Shown here: positions 35,340 to 44,672 of the stretch, piece by piece
Position numbering within the stretch: the stretch's first letter is position 1
Layout of the letters: every line of letters begins with the position of its first letter
DNA from: Dyella sp. A6
GTDB lineage: Bacteria; Pseudomonadota; Gammaproteobacteria; Xanthomonadales; Rhodanobacteraceae
Direction: 5' to 3'
DNA length: 64,000 nucleotides
Assembly: GCF_036320485.1 (NCBI RefSeq)
Contig: NZ_CP132911.1
Span: forward strand, 806,001-870,000
Translations under genes and position numbers: made by a program
Notes under the pieces: generated by a model
The model's database searches: none
Told to the model about the DNA's origin: nothing
What the model saw: only the letters and a program-made list of their open reading frames with translations

Positions 35340-37676
35340 TTGGCTTTCCTGACCCGAACACGAACCGTCGCACGGACCGTCTGGCCGTGGGTGCGCATCC
35401 CGTTCTGGATCGTCACCGGCCTGTTCTTCGGCTTCATGCTGCCTTACACCCTGGTGCTCAACAAGCGCGTGCAGGATCGCTTCAACGATCTGGTGTTCGC
35501 CGTGCCGACGCGGGTGTTCGCCCGTCCGCTGCCGCTGGCGCCGGGCGAGCCGATGACCCCGGCGGCGCTGAAGCTGGAGCTGACCTTTGCCGGCTACATC
35601 GACGACGGTCGCGGCCACGTGCCCGGCAGCTGGGCACGCAACGGTTCAACCTACGTGATCTCGTCACGCGGCTATGTCGACCCCGATGGCGGCGAACTGC
35701 CGAAACGCATCCGGCTGGTGCTGGGCAGGGGTGTGATTGCCTCGGTGCATGACCTGGCAACCGGAAGGTCGATCGCACTGACCCACCTGGACCCGGCACG
35801 CATCGCCACCGTGTACGGCGCCAAGCAGGTGGACCGGCGCATCGTGCAGCTCGCCGACGTGCCGCCGTTGCTGGTCACCGGGCTGCAGGCGGTGGAAGAC
35901 CGCAGCTTCAAGAGCAATATCGGCATCGACTTCACCGGCATCCTGCGCGCGGCGTACGCCGACCTGCGTGCCGGGCATTCGGTGCAGGGCGGCTCCACCC
36001 TGACCCAGCAGCTGGTGCGCAACCTGTTTCTCAGCCGCAAGCAGACGTTGACCCGCAAGTTCAACGAGGCGCTGATGTCTGTGCTGCTGGACATGCACTA
36101 CAGCAAGGGGCGGATCCTCGAGGCCTATATCAACGAGGTCTTCCTCGGCCAGCAGGGCAACCAGTCCGTGCACGGCTTCGCCGCCGCGTCGGAGTTCTAT
36201 TTCGGGCGTCGCCTGCAGGACCTGCGGCCGCAGGAGATCGCCATGCTGGTCGGCATGGTGAAGGGGCCCAGCTATTACGATCCGCGGCGCTATCCGAAGC
36301 GTGCGCTGGAGCGGCGCAACCTGGTGCTGCACGAATTCGCAGTCACTGGTCTGATCACCCAGGCCCAGGCGCAGGCTGCGCAGCAGACGCCGCTGGAAGT
36401 GATCAGCAACGGCCAGTTGCCGCACGACCGTTTCCCCGCCTTCATGCAGCTGGTGCGCAAGCAGATCACCAACGATTTCGACGAGCAGACTCTGCGTCAG
36501 GGCAACCTGTCGATCTACACCACGCTGGACCCCGCAGCGCAGATCTATGCCGAGCAGGCGATCGACGAGACGCTGAAACATCTGGGCAGACGCGGACATG
36601 GCGTGCAGGCGGCGGCCGTGGTCACCGACTCGCACACCGGCAGCGTGCTGGCGGTGGTCGGCAGCCGCAACCCGGGCGACACCGGGTTCAACCGCGCACT
36701 GGATGCACGCCGGCCGATCGGTTCGACCATCAAGCCATTCGTGTACCTGGCGGCGCTGACCGACCCTGCGCACTGGAACCTGGCCACCGAGCTGGACGAC
36801 AGCCCGATCAGCATGCGCCAGCCGAACGGCACGCTGTGGACGCCGCACAACGACGACAACCAGAGCCACGGCATGGTGCCGATGGTCGACGCACTTGCCC
36901 ACTCGTGGAACCTGGCCAGCATCCGGCTGGGGCTGGCGGTGGGCTTGCCGCGGATCCAGGCCTTCCTCAAATCATTGGGTCTGGACAACGTGGGTGCCGA
37001 TCCGTCGATGCTGATCGGTGCGATCGACCTGGCGCCGATCCAGGAGGCGCAGATCTACGAATACCTGGCTTCCGATGGGCATGCCCTGCCGTTGCTGGCG
37101 GTGCGCGGTGTGGTCGACGGCAACGGCCACACCATCAAGCGCTACGAAGTGCAGCAGGGCAAGGGCGAGTACCAGGAGGCGGTGCGGCTGGTCACCTGGG
37201 CGATGCAGCAGGTGGCGATCTACGGCACCGCTCATTCCATCGGCGACTCGGGACTGGCCTGGCTGCATGCGGCGGGCAAGACCGGCACCAGCAACGACAT
37301 GCGCGACAGCTGGTTTGCCGGCTTTACCGGCGACCGGCTGGCGGTGTTCTGGATGGGCCGTGACGACAACAAGCCGACCACGCTGTTCGGCGCCAGCGGT
37401 GCACTGCGTGCCTGGCGCGACCTGTTCGCGAAACTGCCGACCCGGCCGTTGTCGCCGGCGCCGGGCGCGGGGCTGCAGATGGCCTGGATCAATCCCGCGG
37501 ACGGCAAGCCGACCGACTCCGAGTGCGAAGGTGCGATCCAGGTGCCGGTGGTTGCCGGTTCGCTTCCGACCGATACCGAGGGCTGCTTCTGGCAGCGTAT
37601 CGGTCACCTTTTCGGTGGCGGTCCAGCCACGTCTTCGAGCTCGCCCGCCACTCCCAATGCTTCTTCCGGAAACTGA
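35340..37676 (+). CDS. mrcB: Penicillin-binding protein 1B (bifunctional peptidoglycan synthase)
   Basis: Class A PBP of 778 residues that polymerises glycan strands and cross-links peptides in the periplasm. It has a short cytoplasmic tail, a membrane helix (FWIVTGLFFGFMLPYTL, about 22-38), a UB2H-like domain (about 65-150), a GT51 glycosyltransferase with catalytic Glu186 in AVEDRSF, and a transpeptidase with Ser462-T-I-Lys465, SWN (522-524) and KTGT (647-650). The UB2H domain is where lipoprotein activators bind PBP1B. The start is TTG at 35340, 10 nt after AAGGGG; no in-frame ATG lies upstream. A TPR lipoprotein gene follows after 1 nt. Confidence 0.94.
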   Translation: MAFLTRTRTVARTVWPWVRIPFWIVTGLFFGFMLPYTLVLNKRVQDRFNDLVFAVPTRVFARPLPLAPGEPMTPAALKLELTFAGYIDDGRGHVPGSWARNGSTYVISSRGYVDPDGGELPKRIRLVLGRGVIASVHDLATGRSIALTHLDPARIATVYGAKQVDRRIVQLADVPPLLVTGLQAVEDRSFKSNIGIDFTGILRAAYADLRAGHSVQGGSTLTQQLVRNLFLSRKQTLTRKFNEALMSVLLDMHYSKGRILEAYINEVFLGQQGNQSVHGFAAASEFYFGRRLQDLRPQEIAMLVGMVKGPSYYDPRRYPKRALERRNLVLHEFAVTGLITQAQAQAAQQTPLEVISNGQLPHDRFPAFMQLVRKQITNDFDEQTLRQGNLSIYTTLDPAAQIYAEQAIDETLKHLGRRGHGVQAAAVVTDSHTGSVLAVVGSRNPGDTGFNRALDARRPIGSTIKPFVYLAALTDPAHWNLATELDDSPISMRQPNGTLWTPHNDDNQSHGMVPMVDALAHSWNLASIRLGLAVGLPRIQAFLKSLGLDNVGADPSMLIGAIDLAPIQEAQIYEYLASDGHALPLLAVRGVVDGNGHTIKRYEVQQGKGEYQEAVRLVTWAMQQVAIYGTAHSIGDSGLAWLHAAGKTGTSNDMRDSWFAGFTGDRLAVFWMGRDDNKPTTLFGASGALRAWRDLFAKLPTRPLSPAPGAGLQMAWINPADGKPTDSECEGAIQVPVVAGSLPTDTEGCFWQRIGHLFGGGPATSSSSPATPNASSGN

Positions 37677-37677
37677 A

Positions 37678-38208
37678 ATGTCGAACCGCGCTGTACGACT
37701 CCGCTCATGGATGGCTCTGGCCGGCGTTGCCGCCCTGCTGGCGGCCTGCAGCCCGCCGAACCCGTCGCGCCCCGAACCGCCGCTGCCGTCGAACGCGCAG
37801 ATGGTGCAGGCGATCCGTGCCGCCGGCGCCAGCGACAAGTCCGTGATCAACGTGCATCCGTTGCGCGATCCCGGCGTGACCTCGCTGCGCGATGCGGCGA
37901 TCAGCAACGAACTGGCTGGGCAGTATGCGCAGGCGGCACAGCACTTGGACGAAGCGCTGAAAATGAGCCCCGACGCGCCGGACCTGCTGCAGGATCGTGC
38001 CGAAGTGGCGGTCTACCTGGGTGACTACGCGATGGCAGGACAGCTCGCGCACCGCTCGTGGTCGCTCGGTCCGAAGCTGGGGCCGCTGTGCGAACGCAAC
38101 TGGCAGACCATTGTCGAGCTCGACCTGCATGCACGCGACGCCGTTTCAGCGGCCAGCGCGCGCAAGCAGGTCGCGGCCTGCCACAAGGCGGACATTCCAC
38201 GCTTCTGA
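37678..38208 (+). CDS. TPR outer-membrane lipoprotein, LpoP-like PBP1B activator candidate
   Basis: 176-residue lipoprotein. The signal peptide ends in a lipobox (LLAAC, Cys at about residue 24), followed by a Pro-rich spacer (SPPNPSRPEPPLPS) and TPR-like helices (SNELAGQYAQAAQHLDEALKMSPDAPDLLQDRAEVAVYLGDYAMAGQ, split here as helix pairs at about 80-125). The residue after Cys is Ser, compatible with outer-membrane sorting. Its ATG is 1 nt after the mrcB stop. In Pseudomonas the TPR lipoprotein LpoP is encoded beside ponB/mrcB and activates PBP1B; same layout and architecture make that role likely here, but it is inferred. Confidence 0.8.
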   Translation: MSNRAVRLRSWMALAGVAALLAACSPPNPSRPEPPLPSNAQMVQAIRAAGASDKSVINVHPLRDPGVTSLRDAAISNELAGQYAQAAQHLDEALKMSPDAPDLLQDRAEVAVYLGDYAMAGQLAHRSWSLGPKLGPLCERNWQTIVELDLHARDAVSAASARKQVAACHKADIPRF

Positions 38209-38254
38209 TCCGTGCCGGTCTGATACGCGCCGGTGCCGCTCAGGCCGGTATCGT

Positions 38255-38644
38255 TCAGAGCAGCGGCAGCAGCAACATCACGATGCCAACGATGCTGACC
38301 AGCCAGACCAGCGTGCGCAGGAACGGGATGCCGGCGGCATACACCGGCACGTACACCAGTCGGGCCCAGAAGTAGGCCTGGGCACCCAAGGCGGTGGTTT
38401 CGTCGTGATGCTGCAGCGCGATCACCGCAAGCACGGCCGCGGCGAAGAACGGGAAGGTCTCCAGGAAGTTGGCGCGTGCGCGGTCCAGTCGTGCGGCCAC
38501 CGTGGGCGCAGCCGGCATGTCCGCGTCACGCGGACCCGCGGCCCAGCCCAGGCCGTATCGTCCGGTGGCGAGCAGGGTGGGCAGCATGACCTGCACCAGT
38601 CCCAGCAGGACACTCCAGGCCAGCATGTGCAACTCGATGCTCAT
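38255..38644 (-). CDS. MAPEG-family membrane protein
   Basis: 129-residue protein with four hydrophobic segments, matching the MAPEG superfamily (membrane-associated proteins in eicosanoid and glutathione metabolism). Family-typical text includes RLDRARANFLETFPFFAAAVL and AQAYFWARLVYVPVYAAGIPFLRT. Bacterial members may have glutathione transferase or peroxidase activity, but the substrate here is unknown. The ATG is preceded by GGAG. It is divergent from yoaA. Confidence 0.88.
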   Translation of the reverse strand: MSIELHMLAWSVLLGLVQVMLPTLLATGRYGLGWAAGPRDADMPAAPTVAARLDRARANFLETFPFFAAAVLAVIALQHHDETTALGAQAYFWARLVYVPVYAAGIPFLRTLVWLVSIVGIVMLLLPLL

Positions 38645-38739
38645 GGCGATCTCCACGGTGATGGTGCGTGCATGGTGCACCCGGCTTGTCATCAGCGCCA
38701 GCGGTTTGCTGCCCGACCGTGCTGGGCGATACTGGCTGG

Positions 38740-40680
38740 ATGATTGATTCCGACGACAGCAGCGCGCTGCTTGGCCCCCACGGCCCGTTTGCGCGCGAAG
38801 TGCCCGGCTTCGCACCACGGACCGAACAGCAGGCCATGGCGCACGCGGTGCAGCACGCCATGGTCGAACGCGAGACGCTGATCGCCGAAGCCGGCACCGG
38901 CACCGGCAAGACCTATGCCTACCTTGTGCCCGCGTTGCTTTCCGGCGAACGGGTGATCGTGTCCACCGGAACCAAGGCGCTGCAGGACCAGCTCTATTTC
39001 CGTGATCTGCCGCGAGTGAAGTCGGTGCTTGGCGTGCGTCGCACCACCGCCCTGCTGAAGGGGCGTGCCAACTATCTGTGCCTGTATCGGCTCGACCAGA
39101 CCGTGCGCGAGGGCGCCAGTTTCGACAAGCCGCAGGCTGCGCAGCTGGCGGCAATCCGCACCTGGTCGGCGCGCACCCGGCAGGGCGACCGCATGGAACT
39201 GGCCGAGGTGCCGGAGGAGTCGCCGATGTGGCCGCGCGTCACCTCGACGCCGGAAAACTGCCTGGGCGTGGAATGTCCGTTCTACGATGACTGTCACGTG
39301 ATGAAGGCCCGGCGCGAGGCGCTCGAGGCCGATCTGGTGGTGGTCAACCATCACCTGCTGTTCGCCGACCTGGCCCTGAAACAGGAAGGGTTCGGCGAGA
39401 TCCTGCCCGGCGCGCAGGCCTTCATTCTCGACGAGGCGCACCAGGTGCCTGAGCTGGCCGGGCAGTTCTTCTCGCAAAGCGTGAGCGCGCGTCAGTTGAC
39501 TGATCTGGCCCAGGACATCCTGCGCGAGTGCAATGGCGTCACCGGCGCCATCGGCCTGCTGCTGGAGCCGGCCGAGGCGCTGCAGGATGCGCTGCGCAAG
39601 CTGCGCCTGGCGATGGATCCGTTGCCGGCGCGCGGTCCGTTCCAGCAGCTCGACGCCAGCGATGCGGTCCACGAAAGCCTGCACGAGTTGCGCGAGGTGC
39701 TGGCAGCACTGGTCGACCTGCTGGCTTCGCAGGCGGAACGTTCGCGCGGTTTGGCCAACGTGTACGAGCGTGCCGCATTGCTGGACGAACGGCTGGAACG
39801 CATTACCGAGCTGGCCGGCGCGCAGGACGTGCGCTGGTACGAGCGTTTTCCGCGCGGCTTCGTGTTCCATGCCACGCCGCTGGACCTGGCCGAACCGCTG
39901 CGCGCGATGCGCGAGCGCACGCATGCGGCCTGGATCCACACCTCGGCCACCCTGTCGGTGGCCGGAAGCTTCGAGCATTTCGCGCGCCAGCTCGGCCTGG
40001 ACGATCCGCAGACGCTGCGTCTGGACAGCCCGTTCGACTATGCACGCCAGGCCTTGTGCTACCTGCCCGACGGGTTGCCCGATCCCTCTGCGCGCGACTA
40101 TACCGAGCGCGTGCTCGACGCGGTGCTGCCGGTGCTGCAGGCATCGCATGGCCGTGCGTTTCTCTTGTTCACCTCGCACCGCGCGCTGCGCCGCGCCGCC
40201 GACCTGCTGGCCGAGCGCGTGCCGTGGCCGTTGTTCGTGCAGGGCGAGGCGCCGCGGCACCAGTTGCTGGAGGAGTTCCGCCACTCCGGGCATGGTGTGC
40301 TGCTGGGCGCGGCCAGTTTCTGGGAAGGCGTGGACGTGGCCGGCGAGGCGCTCAGTGTGGTGGTGATCGACAAGCTGCCGTTCGCCGCGCCCGACGATCC
40401 GGTGCTGCAGGCGCGATTGGATGCGCTGGAAAGCCAGGGCATCAACCCATTCATGGGCTGGCAGGTACCCGCAGCGGCGATCGCGCTGAAGCAGGGCGCC
40501 GGCCGCTTGATCCGCAGCGTGCACGATCGCGGCGTGCTGGTGCTGTGCGACCCGCGGTTGTCGAGCAAGGGCTACGGCCGCCTGTTTCTCGCCAGCCTGC
40601 CGCCGATGCCGCGCACGCGGAAGCTGGAGGATGCGACCGCCTTCTTCGACGACGCGGTGCCCGCGCTGGACACGGTCTGA
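38740..40680 (+). CDS. yoaA: DinG-family ATP-dependent helicase YoaA
   Basis: XPD/Rad3-like superfamily 2 DNA helicase of 646 residues with an iron-sulfur cluster. It starts like YoaA (FAREVPGFAPRTEQQAMA), has Walker A EAGTGTGKTYAY, ALQDQLY, the four cluster cysteines (NYLC, then NCLGVECPFYDDC), VVNHHLL and DEAH in ILDEAHQ. Later motifs (ASFWEGVDVAGE, QGAGRLIRS) complete the helicase core. In E. coli YoaA works with the HolC clamp-loader subunit in repair of stalled forks. It converges on hemE. Confidence 0.93.
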   Translation: MIDSDDSSALLGPHGPFAREVPGFAPRTEQQAMAHAVQHAMVERETLIAEAGTGTGKTYAYLVPALLSGERVIVSTGTKALQDQLYFRDLPRVKSVLGVRRTTALLKGRANYLCLYRLDQTVREGASFDKPQAAQLAAIRTWSARTRQGDRMELAEVPEESPMWPRVTSTPENCLGVECPFYDDCHVMKARREALEADLVVVNHHLLFADLALKQEGFGEILPGAQAFILDEAHQVPELAGQFFSQSVSARQLTDLAQDILRECNGVTGAIGLLLEPAEALQDALRKLRLAMDPLPARGPFQQLDASDAVHESLHELREVLAALVDLLASQAERSRGLANVYERAALLDERLERITELAGAQDVRWYERFPRGFVFHATPLDLAEPLRAMRERTHAAWIHTSATLSVAGSFEHFARQLGLDDPQTLRLDSPFDYARQALCYLPDGLPDPSARDYTERVLDAVLPVLQASHGRAFLLFTSHRALRRAADLLAERVPWPLFVQGEAPRHQLLEEFRHSGHGVLLGAASFWEGVDVAGEALSVVVIDKLPFAAPDDPVLQARLDALESQGINPFMGWQVPAAAIALKQGAGRLIRSVHDRGVLVLCDPRLSSKGYGRLFLASLPPMPRTRKLEDATAFFDDAVPALDTV

Positions 40681-40707
40681 CCGACGGATGCCGGAAGCGG
40701 GCGTGCC

Positions 40708-41778
40708 TCAGCCCGCGCGCAGCTTACGCCCGTAGGCGTGCACTTCGTCCACCAGCACCTTGACGTTTTCCGGATCGACCTCGGGGGTGATGCCGTGGCC
40801 GAGGTTGAAGATGTGGCCGGGGTGGTTGCCGAAGCTGTCCATCACGGCGCGTGCCTCGCGGCGGATCACCTCGGGCGCGGCACGCATCACGGCCGGGTCG
40901 AGGTTACCCTGCAGGGCAACCTTGCCGTCGACGGCGCGACGGGCGTCGTCCAGGTCGATGGTCCAGTCCACGCCCAGTGCGGCGCAGCCGGTGTCGGCCA
41001 GCGCCGAGAGATGCTGACCGGCGCCCTTGGAGAACAGGATCACCGGCAGCTCGCGCGCATGGGTGTCCGACTTCAGCGCCTCGACCACTTGCTGCATGTA
41101 GCGCAGCGAAAACTCGCGGAAGGATGCCGGCGCGAGCAGGCCGCCCCAGGTGTCGAACACCATCAGCGCCTGGGCGCCGGCAGCGGCCTGTGCGGAAAGG
41201 TAGGCGGCCACGCTGCGTGCCAGCGTGTCGAGCAGGCGATGGGCCACCGCAGGCTCGTTCCAGCACAGTGATTTGGGTGCGGCGAAGTCGCGCGAGCCGC
41301 GACCTTCGACCATGTAGCAGGCCAGCGTCCACGGGCTGCCGGAGAAGCCGATCAGCGGCACGCGGCCGTCGAGCTCGCGACGGATCACCCGCACCGCGTC
41401 CATCACGTAGCGCAGTTCGCCGTCCATGTCGGGCACGCCCAGCCTGTCCACGGCGGCGGCGCTGCGCACCGGTCGCGCGAACTGCGGGCCTTCGCCCTGC
41501 GCGAACGACAGCCCCAGGCCCATCGCGTCGGGAATGGTGAGGATGTCGGAGAACAGGATCGCTGCATCCAGCTCGAAGCGCTGCAGGGGCTGCAGCGTCA
41601 CTTCGCAGGCCAGTTCCGGATTCTGCGCCAGCGCCATGAAGCTGCCGGCGCGTTCGCGCGTGGCGCGGTATTCGGGCAGGTAGCGGCCGGCCTGGCGCAT
41701 CAGCCATACCGGCGTGGTGTCGACGGGTTCGCGCCGCAGCGCGCGCAGGAAGCGGTCGTTATTCAGGGATGCAGTCAT
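40708..41778 (-). CDS. hemE: Uroporphyrinogen decarboxylase HemE
   Basis: Heme-pathway enzyme, 356 residues, decarboxylating uroporphyrinogen III to coproporphyrinogen III in the cytoplasm. The first signature [16 protein letters not shown] is at about 23-38 and the second, [16 protein letters not shown], at about 143-158; the C-terminal [15 protein letters not shown] is also diagnostic. Length is normal. The small WGR-domain gene ends 4 bp before the hemE ATG on the same strand, so the two may be cotranscribed with aroK-aroB. Confidence 0.96.
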   Translation of the reverse strand: MTASLNNDRFLRALRREPVDTTPVWLMRQAGRYLPEYRATRERAGSFMALAQNPELACEVTLQPLQRFELDAAILFSDILTIPDAMGLGLSFAQGEGPQFARPVRSAAAVDRLGVPDMDGELRYVMDAVRVIRRELDGRVPLIGFSGSPWTLACYMVEGRGSRDFAAPKSLCWNEPAVAHRLLDTLARSVAAYLSAQAAAGAQALMVFDTWGGLLAPASFREFSLRYMQQVVEALKSDTHARELPVILFSKGAGQHLSALADTGCAALGVDWTIDLDDARRAVDGKVALQGNLDPAVMRAAPEVIRREARAVMDSFGNHPGHIFNLGHGITPEVDPENVKVLVDEVHAYGRKLRAG

Positions 41779-41782
41779 CGGA

Positions 41783-42043
41783 TCAACGGCTGTGCGGGCC
41801 GTCCAGGCCCTGGCTGAACATCACCCGGAAACCGCGCTTGAGCTGAGCGTCGCGCGCCTTCTCGAACGCGGCCATGGCGGCATCGCGTTCCAGGAACTGT
41901 TCGCGCCGCAGCGTGGACTTGCCGCCCTGCGTGCCCGTTTCGCGGTACAGCGTCCAGCCACCGAGCAGGTCCTGCTCGAGCACGATCTGGACATAGCGCG
42001 GAGCATCGCTCGACGCGGGCGGGGTTTGCAGGTAGAGGCGCAT
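41783..42043 (-). CDS. Stand-alone WGR-domain protein
   Basis: 86-residue protein made almost wholly of a WGR domain: [21 protein letters not shown] then [34 protein letters not shown] is arranged like the nucleic-acid-binding WGR module found in PARPs and some bacterial regulators (the WGR core reads WTLYRETG here). No catalytic domain is attached. It lies between aroB and hemE on the same strand, 4 bp before hemE. Function unknown; DNA or RNA-end binding is only a family-based guess. Confidence 0.75.
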   Translation of the reverse strand: MRLYLQTPPASSDAPRYVQIVLEQDLLGGWTLYRETGTQGGKSTLRREQFLERDAAMAAFEKARDAQLKRGFRVMFSQGLDGPHSR

Positions 42044-42141
42044 GGGATCCGGTACTGGGCGGCAGGATGGCCGCTCGGCGACATTCTAGAAGGCCGGGCG
42101 GTGTGCTGGCGAGCCGCAGCAGGTGTTGCCTGCGTGCGGCA

Positions 42142-43239
42142 TCAGCCCAGGGTGGCCTCGCGCAGCACGGCGAGCACCTCGGCCTCATCCACGCCGGCGA
42201 CGATCTCCGCCTTGCCGATGCCCCGCCACAGGATCAGCCGCAACGTGCCGGCGGTGTTCTTCTTGTCCAGCCGCATCAGGGCCAGCAGCTGCTGCGGATC
42301 GAAGCCGGCAGGCACGGCGGTGGGCAGGCAGGTGCGCTCCAGCAGGCGTTGCAGGCGCACGGTGTCAGCGGCCTGGCTCATGCCCAGTCGCTCGGACAAC
42401 CGGGCTGCCAGCAGCATGCCCACGGCGACGCCTTCGCCGTGCAGCAGGGTGGTGTAGCGACCAGCGGTTTCCAGCGCATGGCCGAAGGTATGTCCCAGGT
42501 TGAGCAGGGCGCGCTCGCCCTGTTCGGTCTCGTCGCGCGCCACCACGCCGGCCTTGTAGCGGACCTTGCGGGCGATCGCCTCAATCAGGGCCGCGTCCTC
42601 GCGTGCGGCCAGCGCGTCGGCCTGCGCTTCCAGCCAGGCGAAGAACGGTTCGTCGCCGATCGCCGCGCCCTTGATCACCTCGGCCAGACCGGCACGGTAC
42701 TCGCGTGCGGGCAGGCTGGCCAGGGTGTCGATGTCGGCCACCACCGCGCGTGGCTGGTGGAAGGCGCCGACCAGGTTCTTGCCGGCGGGCAGGTTCACGC
42801 CGGTCTTGCCGCCGACCGAGGAATCGACCATCGCCAGCAGGGTGGTGGGTACCTGGATGAAGTCGATACCGCGCATCCAGCAGGCGGCGGTGAAACCGGC
42901 CAGGTCGCCGACCACGCCGCCACCGAGTGCGATCACGCAGGCATCGCGGGTGGCGCCGAGTTGCGCAAGGGCCTCCAGTGCGCGGCCGACATTGGCGAAG
43001 CTCTTGTGCGCTTCGCCGTCGTCGAGCAGGAACGATGACCATTGCAGGCCGTCCAGGCCCTGCGCCAGACGCTCCAGATACAGCGGCGCCACGGTGGTGT
43101 TGCTGAGGACCAGGGCATGGCGGCCGCGCAGCCGGGCGCGCCAGCGGGCGGCATCGCCGAGCAGGCCGCGGCCGATCCAGACCGGGTAGCTGCGTTGGCC
43201 GAGGGAGACGTCGATGGTTTCGGGGTTCGTTGGTGTCAT
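42142..43239 (-). CDS. aroB: 3-dehydroquinate synthase AroB
   Basis: Second enzyme of the shikimate pathway, 365 residues; converts DAHP to 3-dehydroquinate using NAD and a metal. Visible marks are [21 protein letters not shown] (NAD-binding region), [24 protein letters not shown], the zinc ligand histidines in [12 protein letters not shown], and HGEGVAVGM. Its ATG overlaps the aroK stop by 4 bp (ATGA). The aroK-aroB pairing is the usual gammaproteobacterial arrangement. Confidence 0.96.
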   Translation of the reverse strand: MTPTNPETIDVSLGQRSYPVWIGRGLLGDAARWRARLRGRHALVLSNTTVAPLYLERLAQGLDGLQWSSFLLDDGEAHKSFANVGRALEALAQLGATRDACVIALGGGVVGDLAGFTAACWMRGIDFIQVPTTLLAMVDSSVGGKTGVNLPAGKNLVGAFHQPRAVVADIDTLASLPAREYRAGLAEVIKGAAIGDEPFFAWLEAQADALAAREDAALIEAIARKVRYKAGVVARDETEQGERALLNLGHTFGHALETAGRYTTLLHGEGVAVGMLLAARLSERLGMSQAADTVRLQRLLERTCLPTAVPAGFDPQQLLALMRLDKKNTAGTLRLILWRGIGKAEIVAGVDEAEVLAVLREATLG

Positions 43240-43775
43240 GCGGCGTGTTGTCGTTGCCAGTGGGCGTCGACGAGGGCGATGCAGCGCTCGCTGGCGGCTG
43301 CCACGTTCTCGTCCAGGCCGGGAATGGTCTGGTCGGCGACGTCCAGGTAGAGGGGGTTGCGGATGGCGGCCATGGCCTGCAGCCGTTGCTGCCGGTCGGT
43401 GCCGGCGAGCAGTGGCCGCTGGGTGTCGTGGCGCAGCCGCTCCAGTTGCTGCTCCGGTGTGGCCTGCAGCCAGATCACGTAGCCGCGGGCATGCAGCCGT
43501 TGCCGGTTGAGCGGATCGAGTACGGCACCGCCGCCGGTGACCAGCAGGATGCCGGTGCGGAGGCTAAACTCGTCCAGCAGATGGCTCTCGCGGCGACGGA
43601 AGCCGGCTTCGCCTTCCACTTCGAAGATTGTGTTTATCGGTACGCCGCAGGTCTGCTCGATTTCCTGGTCGAGGTCGACGAGTTCGAGTCCGTAATGGTG
43701 GGCAAGACGACGCCCCAGCGAGGTCTTGCCGGCGCCGGTGGGACCGACCACGAACAGGTTGCAGGACGGATTCAT
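43236..43775 (-). CDS. aroK: Shikimate kinase AroK
   Basis: Phosphorylates shikimate in aromatic amino-acid synthesis; 179 residues, normal size. Walker [16 protein letters not shown] is at about 11-25 (family consensus is GxMGxGKT/S; Thr replaces Met here), the shikimate-binding DLDQEIE and FRRRE follow, and VTGGGAV is the third family motif. First gene of the minus-strand aroK-aroB unit; 27 bp separate its start from the divergent SDR gene. Confidence 0.95.
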   Translation of the reverse strand: MNPSCNLFVVGPTGAGKTSLGRRLAHHYGLELVDLDQEIEQTCGVPINTIFEVEGEAGFRRRESHLLDEFSLRTGILLVTGGGAVLDPLNRQRLHARGYVIWLQATPEQQLERLRHDTQRPLLAGTDRQQRLQAMAAIRNPLYLDVADQTIPGLDENVAAASERCIALVDAHWQRQHAA

Positions 43776-43802
43776 GTCGCAACTTTAGCAGCAGGTGTAT
43801 GG

Positions 43803-44639
43803 ATGTCCGAACGGGTCGTGCTGGCCGGGTGTGGTGATCTCGGCATGCGGGTGGCGCAGCGCCTGCTGAAGCGGGGCGACGAGGTCTTTGCGCTGCGCCG
43901 TACCGTGCCGCAGGATGATCGTGCGGGAATCCAATGGCTGCGTGCCGATCTGGCCGATCCTGCCAGCCTGGGCGGGTTGCCCGGTGGCGTGACGCAGCTG
44001 GCCTATCTGCCGGCGCCGGATCGGCGCGACGAGGCGACGTATCGCGCGCTGTTCCTGGATGGTCTTCGTCATCTGCTGGAGGCGCTGGATTCGAGCCTGT
44101 TGCGGCGGGTGGTTTTCGTCTCGTCCAGCGCTGTCTATGGCGAACACGGCGATGCCTGGGTAGACGAGGGCACGGCCGCCGATCCGCAGGGATTCAACGG
44201 GCGCGTGCTGCTGCAAGCGGAGCGCTGGTTGCAGCAGCAGGCACCTGCGGTCGTGCTGCGCCTGGCCGGCCTGTACGGTCCCGGCCGGACGCAGCTGCTG
44301 CAGCGGCTGCGCGCCGGCCAGGCGAGCGTGCCGCGCACGCTGCCGCACTGGGCCAACCGGATCCACGTGGACGACGCGGCAGCGGCGGTAGTCCATCTGC
44401 TCGACCTGCCGGACGCGCAGCCGCTGTACCTCGGGGTGGACGACACGCCACTGCCGCTGGACCGGTTGTACGACCACCTGACGGGGCTGCTCGGCGTGCT
44501 GCCAGCCAAGGCGGGCGCTGCGCCGGCTGGGGTGGGCAGCAAGCGGCTTTCGAATGCGCGCCTGCGGGCCAGCGGCTGGGCACCCCGATGGCCGGACGCA
44601 CGCGAAGGTTATGCGGCGCTGCTGGATGCCGCCGGCTAG
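43803..44639 (+). CDS. YeeZ-like atypical SDR epimerase/dehydratase
   Basis: 278-residue Rossmann-fold protein. N-terminal VLAGCGDLGMRVAQRLL is a GxGxxG nucleotide-binding turn. SSSAVYGEHGDAWVDEG resembles the YeeZ group, followed by LLQAERWL; the usual YxxxK catalytic pair is not seen (FNGRVLLQ at that place). RLAGLYGPGR and NRIHVDDAAAAVVHLL fit NAD-dependent epimerase/dehydratases. Substrate unknown. It is divergent from aroK and converges on the kinase gene. Confidence 0.85.
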   Translation: MSERVVLAGCGDLGMRVAQRLLKRGDEVFALRRTVPQDDRAGIQWLRADLADPASLGGLPGGVTQLAYLPAPDRRDEATYRALFLDGLRHLLEALDSSLLRRVVFVSSSAVYGEHGDAWVDEGTAADPQGFNGRVLLQAERWLQQQAPAVVLRLAGLYGPGRTQLLQRLRAGQASVPRTLPHWANRIHVDDAAAAVVHLLDLPDAQPLYLGVDDTPLPLDRLYDHLTGLLGVLPAKAGAAPAGVGSKRLSNARLRASGWAPRWPDAREGYAALLDAAG

Positions 44640-44650
44640 CCGACGGCGAC

Positions 44651-44672
44651 GGGCTCAGCTGTGGCTGAGCCC
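44651..44672. terminator. Hairpin at the convergence of SDR and kinase genes
   Basis: GGGCTCAGC-TGTG-GCTGAGCCC, a perfect 9-bp stem, spans the kinase stop codon between two converging genes. No U-run follows on either strand. Confidence 0.35.
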
